Origin: Flavobacterium sp. J49
Lineage (GTDB): Bacteria; Bacteroidota; Bacteroidia; Flavobacteriales; Flavobacteriaceae
Length of the DNA: 64,000 bases
Direction of reading: 5' to 3'
Assembly (NCBI RefSeq): GCF_011742145.1
Contig: NZ_JAAQQU010000105.1
Location: forward strand, 585,592 to 649,591
Shown: positions 35,047-43,450 of the stretch, piece by piece
Layout: each line of letters begins with the position of its first letter
How positions within the stretch are numbered: the stretch's first letter is position 1
Program-made: the position numbers and the translations under genes
The notes under the pieces: model-generated
Seen by the model: the letters and a program-made list of their open reading frames with translations, nothing else
Databases searched by the model: none
Told to the model about the DNA's origin: nothing

Positions 35047-35163
35047 TTTTTGAGAAGCTATTTCCGGCTATCCGTTATATCTTTTTATTGCTTTGTCACC
35101 CTGAGCGCAGTCGAAGGGCTTTTCGTTAAGCAATAAAAAGGATGCCACTCCTATCCGGGCTAA
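35047..35163 (-). repeat. Dispersed structured element, copy E (with nested repeat)
   Basis: Minus strand: block 1 TTAGCCCGGATAGGAGTGGC, then ATCC and a perfect 13-bp hairpin with arms CTTTTTATTGCTT and AAGCAATAAAAAG (35128-35140, 35081-35093), then block 2 ATATAACGGATAGCCGGAAA and TAGCTTCTC. The 34-base loop holds the short dispersed repeat TGTCACCC...GTCGAAGGGC (35094-35119), which is thus nested in the element. This is the fullest copy. Confidence 0.85.
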
Positions 35164-35179
35164 TTACTTACGCTAACTT

Positions 35180-36004
35180 ATGGAAAAATTTCAACTTTCG
35201 CTACTCTTTAAAATCATCGGCATTGGTTCGGCTTCAGGATTGGTGTATCATGATGACAAACTTTTTATCATTTCAGACAGCAGTACTTTTCTATACGAAT
35301 ACAATATTCCAACCGAGAAACTCAACAAGATAGCTTTAACAGAAAACGCCCAAGACAACATCGCTAAAAAAGACAAACCCGATTTTGAAGCCATCGCTTT
35401 GAAAGGAACTGACTTAGTGCTTTTGGGTTCAGGCTCAACCGAAAACCGAAATCTGATTTTCAATTATGCCATTCCAACCGGAAAAATTCAAAAAAACAAC
35501 ATTGGCGGCCTCTATCAAAAAATCAAACAAGAGTTTGCCATTGCAGACGATGAGTTGAATATTGAAGGCTTAGTCATGAACCAAGACCATATTTATTTCT
35601 TCCAAAGAGGCAATGGTACTAAAGGCAAAAATGCCATAATTTTCAGCAAAGACACACCGCAAAATCAACAATTCAAATATGTGCCAATCGATTTGCCTAA
35701 AATAAAAAATGTAGCCGCTACTTTCACCGACGCAATTTTAGTAGAAGATAAGATTTACTTTTTAGCTTCAGCCGAGGATACCGAGTCAACTTACCTCGAC
35801 GGCGAAGTTTTAGGAAGCATCATTGGACGCATGGATTTAAAAACTCTAAAAGTCGAATTTACCCAACAAATTTCAAGTACCCATAAATTTGAAGGCTTGA
35901 CATTATACAAACAATCCGAAAAAGAAATGGAGTTTTTACTTTGCGAAGACACGGATTCGGAATTGTTAGAGTCAAATATTTATAAATTAGTTTTAGACAA
36001 CTGA
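35180..36004 (+). CDS. Putative beta-propeller protein (DUF6929-like)
   Basis: A 274-residue protein, no signal peptide. Repeated strand pattern with kelch- or propeller-like segments (SASGLVYHDDKLFIISDSS, DFEAIALKGTDLVLLGSGST, IEGLVMNQDHIYFFQRGNG, FEGLTLYKQSEKEMEFLLCE). I believe it belongs to DUF6929, found in Bacteroidota, but am not certain. It starts after dispersed element E and the stop lies in a period-7 microrepeat. Confidence 0.65.
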   Translation: MEKFQLSLLFKIIGIGSASGLVYHDDKLFIISDSSTFLYEYNIPTEKLNKIALTENAQDNIAKKDKPDFEAIALKGTDLVLLGSGSTENRNLIFNYAIPTGKIQKNNIGGLYQKIKQEFAIADDELNIEGLVMNQDHIYFFQRGNGTKGKNAIIFSKDTPQNQQFKYVPIDLPKIKNVAATFTDAILVEDKIYFLASAEDTESTYLDGEVLGSIIGRMDLKTLKVEFTQQISSTHKFEGLTLYKQSEKEMEFLLCEDTDSELLESNIYKLVLDN

Positions 36005-36028
36005 TTACTGAACACTGAACACTGCCAA
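36001..36028. repeat. Period-7 microrepeat at a stop codon
   Basis: Units CTGATTA, CTGAACA, CTGAACA, CTGCCAA. The first unit contains the TGA stop of the propeller gene. Confidence 0.8.
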
Positions 36029-36094
36029 CTTTTTTTTCACCTCTTCCCAACCTTTTTAAACCAATAGTACTCTTTACCTATAAAGACATTCATT

Positions 36095-36631
36095 TTGATC
36101 AACGAGACACTCATATCAGCCTGTAAAAAAATGCAACGTGAAGCGCAGCGGCAAGTATACGACTACTTGTCACCTAAGCTGTACCGAACATGCAAACGCT
36201 ATTTAAAAAAGGAAGAAGAAATTGAAGAAGTATTGGCCGATGCTTTTTACACCATTTTCACCAAATTGGATCAGTTGAAAGAAGTAGGCGCATTTGAAGC
36301 TTGGGCACGAAAAATAACGGTAAACCAATGTTTGCTGCAATTGAAACGCAATGTAAATTTCAATTTGTATTTGGAAGAAACTTCGTTTAGCATTCAACCT
36401 CAAAGTCCACAAGAAACGCCATTAGAAGAAGAAGATTTACTCAACTTGCTCAACTTGATTCCCGAAGGTTGCAAAACCATTTTCAACCTTTTTGTTATTG
36501 AAGGCTACGGTCACAAAGAAATTGCAGCCATGCTCAATATCTCGGAAGGCACTTCGAAATCACAATTGAATGTCGCGAAGACCAAATTAAAAGATTTAGT
36601 CAACAATCTTTATTATCAAAAAGCAAAGTAA
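36095..36631 (+). CDS. ECF-type RNA polymerase sigma factor
   Basis: A 178-residue sigma-70 family factor, TTG start. Region 2 is around YDYLSPKLYRTCKRYL...EVLADAFYTIFTKL, with the aromatic melting residues; region 4 is LNLIPEGCKTIFNLF...GHKEIAAMLNISEGTSKSQL. It is two bases from the plug-domain gene and is presumably controlled by that membrane protein. Together with the VWA gene it forms a likely operon. Confidence 0.93.
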   Translation: MINETLISACKKMQREAQRQVYDYLSPKLYRTCKRYLKKEEEIEEVLADAFYTIFTKLDQLKEVGAFEAWARKITVNQCLLQLKRNVNFNLYLEETSFSIQPQSPQETPLEEEDLLNLLNLIPEGCKTIFNLFVIEGYGHKEIAAMLNISEGTSKSQLNVAKTKLKDLVNNLYYQKAK

Positions 36632-36633
36632 TC

Positions 36634-37524
36634 ATGGAAAATCAAGATATTTTTAACCAATTTAAAAAAGCCGCCGACAACGCCGAGTCGCCCGACTTTG
36701 CTTCGATGGAGAAAGTCTGGAACCGCGTTGAGGAAAAACTCGATAAAAAGGAGTTGAAACAAGAAACAGTGCTTTGGAAAAAATGGGCTGTGGCTGCTTC
36801 AATCTTATTAGGAATTTCGATTGGATATCAATTTTTAAAAGGAGACCAACCAACGATTAATACCAATGACATTATTGTCCAAAAAGATTCTATTCAAAAA
36901 ACAACAACCCCAACTAACAACGCCGTAGTTTCAGCAGAAACCGTTAATCCGGCGATTAAAGAAGAGGCCGAACAAATTTTGGAAAAACAAATGATTTCTC
37001 AAACAGACCTGGCCGTAATAGAACCGCCCAAAACGGAAGAAATCAGCAGCAATGACACTGTATCCAAAAGAGTCAAATCATTTTCCAATGTGGCTTCGGT
37101 AAGCAATTATGGCTATGTAAAGAGCAATAAATTTGAAGCTGCAGCAGAAAAATCAAAAGACATGGAACTTTTTATCGCCAAAGAAAACAAAGTGTCCAAT
37201 GCCAAAAAAGAAAAGCCACTGCTGGTTTTTGATGACAAAGTAAACAATAAACAAAGCGTGAAAGAAGTAGAAATGGAAGAAATTGAATCTATCGTTGAAC
37301 TTCCCGATCCTCTCTATATCATTAATGGGGTGGAATACACCGAACAAGAATTATTCGGACCCAACCCAACCAGTCCTTACACACCGTTAAATGAACAAGA
37401 AATCGATTCTATTTCCATACTGCAGAAGGAAAAAGCGACTTCCATTTATGGTGAAAAAGGCAAAAAAGGCGTCGTAATCATCTCGACTAAAAACGGAAAA
37501 CCGGCTGCCAAAAAACACAAATAA
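36634..37524 (+). CDS. Membrane protein with TonB-plug-like C-terminus, likely anti-sigma factor
   Basis: A 296-residue protein: a cytoplasmic N-terminal helix (MENQDIFNQFKKAADNAESPD), one transmembrane segment at about residues 49-66 (WAVAASILLGISIGYQFL), a long periplasmic linker and a terminal domain at about 226-292 (LYIINGVEYTEQELF...ISILQKEKATSIYGEKGKKGVVIISTKNG). The last part has the SusC-type plug signature (xSIYGxxGxxGVVIISTK). The layout of a sigma-adjacent single-pass protein suggests an anti-sigma factor. The same plug domain is in the next gene. Confidence 0.8.
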   Translation: MENQDIFNQFKKAADNAESPDFASMEKVWNRVEEKLDKKELKQETVLWKKWAVAASILLGISIGYQFLKGDQPTINTNDIIVQKDSIQKTTTPTNNAVVSAETVNPAIKEEAEQILEKQMISQTDLAVIEPPKTEEISSNDTVSKRVKSFSNVASVSNYGYVKSNKFEAAAEKSKDMELFIAKENKVSNAKKEKPLLVFDDKVNNKQSVKEVEMEEIESIVELPDPLYIINGVEYTEQELFGPNPTSPYTPLNEQEIDSISILQKEKATSIYGEKGKKGVVIISTKNGKPAAKKHK

Positions 37525-37553
37525 ATCAGTCTAACCTTTTAAAATTTAACGTC

Positions 37554-39734
37554 ATGAAAAATGTAAAAATCTTTTCATTAGGCATTGCTATGCTTATCAC
37601 TTTCCTATCCTTCGGACAAGAACCGAGCACAAGCGAATTGGCGAAGCAAAAAACAATTACCGGTATCGTAAGTGACCGCATTGGTCCGCTTCCCGGAGTC
37701 AATGTTTTAGTCAAAGGAACTACTCGTGCAACACAAACCGATTTTGATGGCAAGTATTCCATAATGGCTCAAAAAGGCGAATCATTGGTCTTCCAATACA
37801 TTGGTATGAAAACACAAGAAGTAAAAGTGGACAATTCCAACACCATTAATGTAAAAATGGAAGATGATTCAGCCACTTTAAGCGAAGTAGTTGTGGTTGC
37901 TCAAGGCTACAGTCGGAAAAGAAAATCAACAGTGGCACAAACAAGGTCTAATCTTTCAAATGCCAATGTTACCCAATCCTTACAAGGCAAAGTTGCCGGA
38001 GTACAAATCAACCATAGTTCAGGAACTCCGGGTGCAACTAAAGTTGTAATTCGTGGTAATTCATCACTTAAAACCAACACAAAACCTTTGTACATTGTTG
38101 ACGGCGTTCCAATGAAAGAAGAAGAATTTAAAAGTATCAATCCGAATGACATAAATACAGTTAACGTATTAAAAGACACTGCAGCGACTTCGCTATATGG
38201 CAACAGCGCTTCTAATGGTGCAATCGTGATACAAACCAAAACCGGAGTACAACAAAATTTATCGAAATCTGAAATGCAAAAAAGAATTAAAGAAATCGAC
38301 AAAACTACTACACCAATAGTTATTGAACCCAACAATGAGGACTACGAAAGCTTTGTAGAAAACGCTTTTGAAAGTCCGAAATCGGCTCCGCTGTCGACAT
38401 TTTCTATTGATGTAGACAATGCTTCTTACACCAATGTGCGTCGCTTTATCAATAACGGACAAGCGGTTCCGAAAGATGCGGTTCGTGTGGAAGAAATGGT
38501 TAATTTTTTCAAATACCAATACCCGCAACCTACAGGTGAACATCCGTTTTCAATTAATACCGAATACAGTGAGTGTCCTTGGAATAAAGACAATAAATTG
38601 GTTCGCATCGGTTTACAAGGTAAAGACATCGCCACTGATAATTTGCCTGCTTCTAATTTGGTTTTCCTCATTGATGTTTCAGGTTCGATGGCTGACATGA
38701 ACAAATTGCCACTGTTGAAGGAATCTTTCAAAGTTTTGGTAGCCCAATTGAGAGCTGATGATAAAATTGCCATAGTAGTTTATGCCGGTGCGGCAGGTTT
38801 GGTGTTACCGCCAACTTCAGGAAAAGAGAAAAAAACCATCATTGACGCTTTAGACCAATTGCAATCCGGTGGAAGTACTGCCGGTGGTGCGGGAATTCAA
38901 CTGGCCTACAAAACGGCTGAGGAAAATTTCATCAAAGGCGGAAACAACCGAGTAATCTTGGCCACCGATGGTGATTTTAATGTAGGCGCCTCTTCAGATT
39001 CTGATATGAAAACCTTAATTGAGGAGAAAAGAAAATCGGGTGTTTTCTTAACTTGTTTGGGCTATGGCATGGGCAATTACAAAGACAGCAAGTTAGAAAC
39101 ATTGGCTGACAAAGGCAACGGTAATTATGCCTATATCGACAACATTCAGGAAGCCAATCGCTTTTTAGGCAAAGAATTCAAAGGGTCGATGTTTGCTATC
39201 GCAAAAGATGTTAAAATCCAAATCGAGTTCAATCCGACTCATGTAAAAGCGTATCGTTTGATTGGTTACGAAAACCGAAAATTGCGTCCGGAAGACTTTA
39301 AAAATGATGCCATTGATGCAGGAGAATTGGGCAGCGGACATACAGTTACCGCGCTATACGAAATCATTCCAACCAACACCAAAAGCGATTTCTTTGTGGA
39401 TACTGATGCGTTGAAATACACCAAAGTTGAACCTTCAAAAACCAAATTCAATGATGAATTAGCTACCATAAAATTCCGCTACAAAAAACCCGATGGCAGT
39501 AAAAGTATCGAAATGGTTCAGGTGATTGATAATAAGGTTAATGCTTTAGACAGCGCTTCGAACGGATTCAAATTCAGCACCGCAGTAGCTTGGTTTGGAT
39601 TGAAATTAAGAGATTCCAAATTGGTGACCAACAAATCTTCTTCTGATATTAAAAAATTAGCGCGCGAAGGCTTGGCCTTTGATGAAGACGGTTACAAAGC
39701 CGAGTTTATTCGCCTAGTGGAAGCGGTCAATTAA
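37554..39734 (+). CDS. CarboxypepD_reg + TonB plug + VWA domain surface protein (YfbK-like)
   Basis: A 726-residue secreted protein. After a signal peptide (MKNVKIFSLGIAMLITFLSF), domains in order are: CarboxypepD_reg-like, about 33-105 (GIVSDRIGPLPGVNVLVKGT); TonB-plug, about 125-225 (VAGVQINHSSGTPG, PLYIVDGVPMKEEEF, SLYGNSASNGAIVIQTK); YfbK-type VWA-associated N-terminal region; VWA, about 365-535, with the MIDAS DVSGS (LVFLIDVSGSMAD); and a C-terminal DUF3520-like domain. There is no beta-barrel, so this is not a transporter. It probably binds another protein at the cell surface. Confidence 0.88.
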   Translation: MKNVKIFSLGIAMLITFLSFGQEPSTSELAKQKTITGIVSDRIGPLPGVNVLVKGTTRATQTDFDGKYSIMAQKGESLVFQYIGMKTQEVKVDNSNTINVKMEDDSATLSEVVVVAQGYSRKRKSTVAQTRSNLSNANVTQSLQGKVAGVQINHSSGTPGATKVVIRGNSSLKTNTKPLYIVDGVPMKEEEFKSINPNDINTVNVLKDTAATSLYGNSASNGAIVIQTKTGVQQNLSKSEMQKRIKEIDKTTTPIVIEPNNEDYESFVENAFESPKSAPLSTFSIDVDNASYTNVRRFINNGQAVPKDAVRVEEMVNFFKYQYPQPTGEHPFSINTEYSECPWNKDNKLVRIGLQGKDIATDNLPASNLVFLIDVSGSMADMNKLPLLKESFKVLVAQLRADDKIAIVVYAGAAGLVLPPTSGKEKKTIIDALDQLQSGGSTAGGAGIQLAYKTAEENFIKGGNNRVILATDGDFNVGASSDSDMKTLIEEKRKSGVFLTCLGYGMGNYKDSKLETLADKGNGNYAYIDNIQEANRFLGKEFKGSMFAIAKDVKIQIEFNPTHVKAYRLIGYENRKLRPEDFKNDAIDAGELGSGHTVTALYEIIPTNTKSDFFVDTDALKYTKVEPSKTKFNDELATIKFRYKKPDGSKSIEMVQVIDNKVNALDSASNGFKFSTAVAWFGLKLRDSKLVTNKSSSDIKKLAREGLAFDEDGYKAEFIRLVEAVN

Positions 39735-39763
39735 ATTTTTTGGGTGATTTGATTAATGTTGGT

Positions 39764-39798
39764 AAACCCGTCAAGTTCTTTTGAATTAGACGGGTTTT
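39764..39798. terminator. Bidirectional terminator
   Basis: Arms AAACCCGTC (39764-39772) and GACGGGTTT (39789-39797) with a loop that can pair further. It separates the VWA gene from the convergent ABC-F gene. Confidence 0.8.
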
Positions 39799-39808
39799 GT
39801 TTGTCTTG

Positions 39809-41443
39809 CTACTTCTCTATCTCGCGTAAACTTTCCATTTTTTTGTGCGCCAAGAACCCTTTGATGTCTTCAAAATGTTCTTTCACTCTTTTGTTCCCGA
39901 ATTCAAATACTTTTTCGGCCAAACCGTCTAAGAAATCACGGTCGTGTGATACTAAAATCAACGTTCCGTCAAAGTCTTTCAAGGCGTCTTTGATGATGTC
40001 TTTGGTTTTCATATCTAAGTGATTCGAAGGCTCATCGAGAATCAGTAAGTTAACCGGTTCCAATAACAATTTGATCATGGCCAAACGCGTTTTTTCGCCA
40101 CCCGAAAGCACTTTAACTTTCTTCTGAATATCATCGCCATGGAACATAAATGCCCCTAAAATGTTTTTGATTTGGGTTCTCACTTCGCCTACCGCAATAT
40201 TGTCAATGGTTTCAAAAATAGTAGCATTCTCATCTAATAATGCCGCTTGGTTTTGGGCAAAATATCCAATTTGACAATTGTGTCCCACCTCAACGCTACC
40301 GCCATTAATTTCGATTTCCTTCATGATGGCTTTGATCATGGTCGATTTTCCTTCTCCGTTTTTCCCCACGAAAGCTACTTTTTGACCGCGTTCAATGACC
40401 ATATTGGCATCTTTAAAAATCAATTTGTCACCATAAGATTTCTCCAAATCGCAAACGATTACCGGATATTGACCGGAACGAACCGAAGGAGGAAACTTCA
40501 ACTTTAAGGCCGAGTTATCGATTTCATCTACTTCAATCGGCACAATCTTTTCCAACATTCTAACGCGTGATTGCACCGCATCTGTTTTTGAAAAAGTTCC
40601 TCGGAAACGCTCAATAAACGCTTGATTGTCGGCTATGAATTTCTGCTGCTCGTCATAAGCTTTTTGTTGGTGCACACGACGGTCTTTTCTCAATTCTAAA
40701 TAATGAGAATACTTGGCTTTGTAATCGTAAATTCTGCCCATCGTCACCTCAATAGTACGATTGGTGATATTGTCTACAAAAGCCCTGTCGTGGGAAATCA
40801 CCATAACCGCTTTCGCCTGATTGATTAAGAAATCTTCCAACCATTGAATACTGTCCATGTCCAAGTGGTTTGTCGGCTCATCGAGCAAAATCAAATCGGG
40901 TTGTTTCAAAAGGATTTTAGCCAACTCGATACGCATTCTCCAACCTCCGGAAAACTCAGATGTTGATCGATTAAAATCTTCTCTTTCAAAACCTAATCCT
41001 TTCAGTACCTTTTCGACTTCGGCTTCATAGTTGACTTCTTCAATCGAATAATATTTTTCGCTTAACTCCGAAACGCGTTCAATCAATTTCATGTACTCAT
41101 CGCTTTCGTAATCGGTACGAATGGTTAATTGTTCATTGATTTCGTCAATTTCGGCTTTCATTTTGAAAACCTCGGCAAAAGCTTTCGATGCTTCTTCCAT
41201 TACCGTACAATCATTGGCTGACAATAAATGCTGTGGCAAATAGGCAATCACGGCTTCTTTCGGAGCAGAAATGTTTCCGCGAGTGGGTTTGTTTTCACCG
41301 GCTACAATTTTTAAAAGAGTAGATTTACCGGCGCCGTTTTTACCCATCAAGGCAATTTTATCGGTTTCATTGATGGCGAAAGTTACCTCGCTGAATAAAG
41401 TAGTGCCGCCAAATTCAACGGCTATGTCGTTAACTGTAATCAT
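39809..41443 (-). CDS. ABC-F ATPase, YbiT-type
   Basis: A 544-residue protein with two ABC domains: GKNGAGKST and GKNGEGKST, signatures FSGGWRMR and LSGGEKTR, Walker B LILLDEPTNHLD and LILDEPSNHLD. The linker carries the PtIM helices (YKAKYSHYLELRKDR). The C-terminus has no extra coiled-coil. This differs from the Uup-type member at 13.4 kb. It is predicted to act on the ribosome's E site; no antibiotic-resistance role is implied. The leader has a microrepeat directly beside the ATG. Confidence 0.93.
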   Translation of the reverse strand: MITVNDIAVEFGGTTLFSEVTFAINETDKIALMGKNGAGKSTLLKIVAGENKPTRGNISAPKEAVIAYLPQHLLSANDCTVMEEASKAFAEVFKMKAEIDEINEQLTIRTDYESDEYMKLIERVSELSEKYYSIEEVNYEAEVEKVLKGLGFEREDFNRSTSEFSGGWRMRIELAKILLKQPDLILLDEPTNHLDMDSIQWLEDFLINQAKAVMVISHDRAFVDNITNRTIEVTMGRIYDYKAKYSHYLELRKDRRVHQQKAYDEQQKFIADNQAFIERFRGTFSKTDAVQSRVRMLEKIVPIEVDEIDNSALKLKFPPSVRSGQYPVIVCDLEKSYGDKLIFKDANMVIERGQKVAFVGKNGEGKSTMIKAIMKEIEINGGSVEVGHNCQIGYFAQNQAALLDENATIFETIDNIAVGEVRTQIKNILGAFMFHGDDIQKKVKVLSGGEKTRLAMIKLLLEPVNLLILDEPSNHLDMKTKDIIKDALKDFDGTLILVSHDRDFLDGLAEKVFEFGNKRVKEHFEDIKGFLAHKKMESLREIEK

Positions 41444-41487
41444 ATTAGATTATTAGACTTCTTAGATTGTTATACTTCTTAGATTTT
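41444..41487. repeat. Period-8/9 microrepeat at the ABC-F start
   Basis: Units ATTAGATT, ATTAGACTT, CTTAGATTG, TTATACTT, CTTAGATTT directly beside the ATG. Confidence 0.7.
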
Positions 41488-41555
41488 GAAGCGGCAAAGA
41501 TAGTTTAATTTGAGAATGAGGCAATTTGAAAAGGAAGCAATTTAAAAGGATTTAT

Positions 41556-41576
41556 GCTAACCGCTAACCGCTTTCA
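41556..41576. repeat. Period-7 microrepeat
   Basis: GCTAACC, GCTAACC, GCTTTCA. Between the divergent ABC-F and MFS genes. A 15-base near-repeat GGCAATTTGAAAAGG/AGCAATTTAAAAGG lies just upstream (41521-41550). Confidence 0.65.
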
Positions 41577-41658
41577 AAAACTTAATAACAATAACGTTGT
41601 AATTCGTTAGAAACGAAGTCTGACAAAACTTAATGTGTATTTTTGTTAAGTGTAACCA

Positions 41659-42894
41659 ATGATTTCAACTATGCCGTTATTCGACTATAGTTTTCTGAGT
41701 AAAATTTTACCCAAAGCCAAAATCAAAAAGGGTTTTAAAAAAACTAAAAAATCGTACCTCAACAGAGTTCGATGGGCTACTTCGCTGTTTTTCTTTGGTA
41801 TGGGTTTTTGTTTCTCCACATGGGCGAGTCGCATTCCGGATATCAAGTCAACTTTACAATTGAGCGAAGCTGCATTGGGTACTTTACTATTCGCGATACC
41901 GATTGGACAACTATTTGCGATGCCGTTTTCGGGAAAAGTGGTCACCAAATACGGCAGTAGAAACATTACTTTTTTAGGGTTGTTTTTGTATGCTGCTTGT
42001 TTGCCGCTCATTGGGGTATCCTCCGAAAAGTGGCATTTGGCTGTGGCTTTGTTCTTGTTTGGTTTGTTTGGGAATTTTTGCAACATAGCTGTCAATACCC
42101 AAGGCGTTTATACCCAACAATTATTTGACAAACCTATCATGGGTTCGTTTCACGGTTCGTGGAGTTTGGCCGGATTCAGTGGTGCTTTAATGGGATTGGT
42201 GATGTTGGCTTTTAACATGAGTCCGCTACAACATTTTGGCTTTGCTTTAGCTATAGTGATTGCTATTATTTTACTCAATGCCAAGTACATTCTGAAAGCA
42301 AAATCAAAGCAAGGAACCGAAAAATCAAATTATTCCTTTTGGAAAAATCCGGATAAAACCTTGTTGTGGTTGGGCGTAATCTGTTTTTGCGGTATGGCCA
42401 GCGAAGGCATTATGTTTGATTGGAGTGGTGTGTATTTCAAAGAAATTATAAAAGCGCCGGGTGCTTTGGTCGTTTTGGGTTATACTACGTTTATGATCAG
42501 TATGGCGTCAGGCCGATTTTTGAGTGATTTTCTAGTAGCGAAATACGGAGCCAAAAAAGTCCTTATCGTCAGCGGTTTGGTGATTTCGAGTGGTTTGTAT
42601 ATGGCGGTTTTATTGCCTTATTTGATTCCGTGTACGATAGCTTTTATGTTGGTGGGATTTGGTGTTTCCAATGTGGTGCCGATTATTTTTAACGTAGCCG
42701 GTAACAACGAAAATGTCCCAACCGGTATCGCCTTAACGATCGTAACGAGTATCAGTTTCTTAGGATTTTTAATTGGGCCACCACTGATTGGTTTTATCGC
42801 CGAATTGACGAGTTTGAAATATTCGTTTGCGATAATAGGTGTTTTTGGGGTGTTGATTTCGTTGTTGGTGACTCGCTTGAAGATTTTCAAATAG
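41659..42894 (+). CDS. MFS transporter, YbjJ-like
   Basis: A 411-residue, about 12-helix transporter. After a basic cytoplasmic N-terminus (KAKIKKGFKKTKKSY), transmembrane segments begin near residue 35 (SLFFFGMGFCFSTWASRIPDI). The RIPDIK motif and GTLLFAIPIGQLFAMPFSGK resemble the YbjJ group. Substrate unknown. A TATTTTTG box (41638-41645) is 14 bases before the ATG, and MPLFDYSF five codons later is another possible start. Confidence 0.82.
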   Translation: MISTMPLFDYSFLSKILPKAKIKKGFKKTKKSYLNRVRWATSLFFFGMGFCFSTWASRIPDIKSTLQLSEAALGTLLFAIPIGQLFAMPFSGKVVTKYGSRNITFLGLFLYAACLPLIGVSSEKWHLAVALFLFGLFGNFCNIAVNTQGVYTQQLFDKPIMGSFHGSWSLAGFSGALMGLVMLAFNMSPLQHFGFALAIVIAIILLNAKYILKAKSKQGTEKSNYSFWKNPDKTLLWLGVICFCGMASEGIMFDWSGVYFKEIIKAPGALVVLGYTTFMISMASGRFLSDFLVAKYGAKKVLIVSGLVISSGLYMAVLLPYLIPCTIAFMLVGFGVSNVVPIIFNVAGNNENVPTGIALTIVTSISFLGFLIGPPLIGFIAELTSLKYSFAIIGVFGVLISLLVTRLKIFK

Positions 42895-42899
42895 TGAGG

Positions 42900-43199
42900 T
42901 TATTCAATGCCAAGTGGTTTGTACTTTTCATAAACAGTGTATTCCATCGTGTCTTTATCCAACAAATACAAGGTTCCGAAATAGCAGCCCAACAAATAGA
43001 AAGAATCTAATTTTCTACTGGTACTGATTTTTACTTCAAAATTATTGACGATATCGATGTTTTCAAAGGAGATGGAATCTCCGATGTTGGTTCCCGTTTG
43101 GTATTCCCAAGTACCATTCATTCTTCCGGGCAAAAACAAAAAACGGTCGAAGACCAAAACGACCAAAAGAAAGAGTAGTATTTCAACCGCTTTTCTCAA
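42900..43199 (-). CDS. Small membrane-anchored protein (hypothetical)
   Basis: A 99-residue protein with one N-terminal hydrophobic helix (VEILLFLLVVLVFDRFLFL) and a small soluble domain (WEYQTGTNIGDSISFENID). No family recognised. It follows the DUF2007 gene after a single base and is likely cotranscribed. Confidence 0.65.
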   Translation of the reverse strand: MRKAVEILLFLLVVLVFDRFLFLPGRMNGTWEYQTGTNIGDSISFENIDIVNNFEVKISTSRKLDSFYLLGCYFGTLYLLDKDTMEYTVYEKYKPLGIE

Positions 43200-43200
43200 T

Positions 43201-43416
43201 TTAAATACTCAAACGAAACGCTTCAATCACCGGATTGGCTTTGCCGTAATCAATCTCTTGAATAAATAATTCGACCGGTTTTGAAGTTTGGATACTCGGC
43301 AATACATTCGCCTGATTGTTATCGCGAATCACCACATTAATATCGGCTTCTTCGAGTTTTTCTTTTAAAGTAACCGCGAGAATCTCTTCTCCTGAAAATA
43401 TTTTGATAAGTCCCAT
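43201..43416 (-). CDS. DUF2007 domain protein
   Basis: A 71-residue protein of the DUF2007 (putative signal-transducing, PII-like fold) family: MGLIKIFSGEEILAVTLKEKLEEADINVVIRDNN. DUF2007 domains are small ferredoxin-like folds of unknown function. It is transcribed in order helicase-like gene, DUF2007, small membrane protein, all on the minus strand, with a period-7 array between it and the helicase-like gene. Confidence 0.85.
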   Translation of the reverse strand: MGLIKIFSGEEILAVTLKEKLEEADINVVIRDNNQANVLPSIQTSKPVELFIQEIDYGKANPVIEAFRLSI

Positions 43417-43422
43417 TTTTGA

Positions 43423-43450
43423 ATTGTAAATTATAAATTGTGAATTAGTC
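43423..43450. repeat. Period-7 microrepeat between stop and start
   Basis: Units ATTGTAA, ATTATAA, ATTGTGA, ATTAGTC. The last contains the stop codon of the helicase-like gene. The array ends seven bases before the DUF2007 start. Confidence 0.75.
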
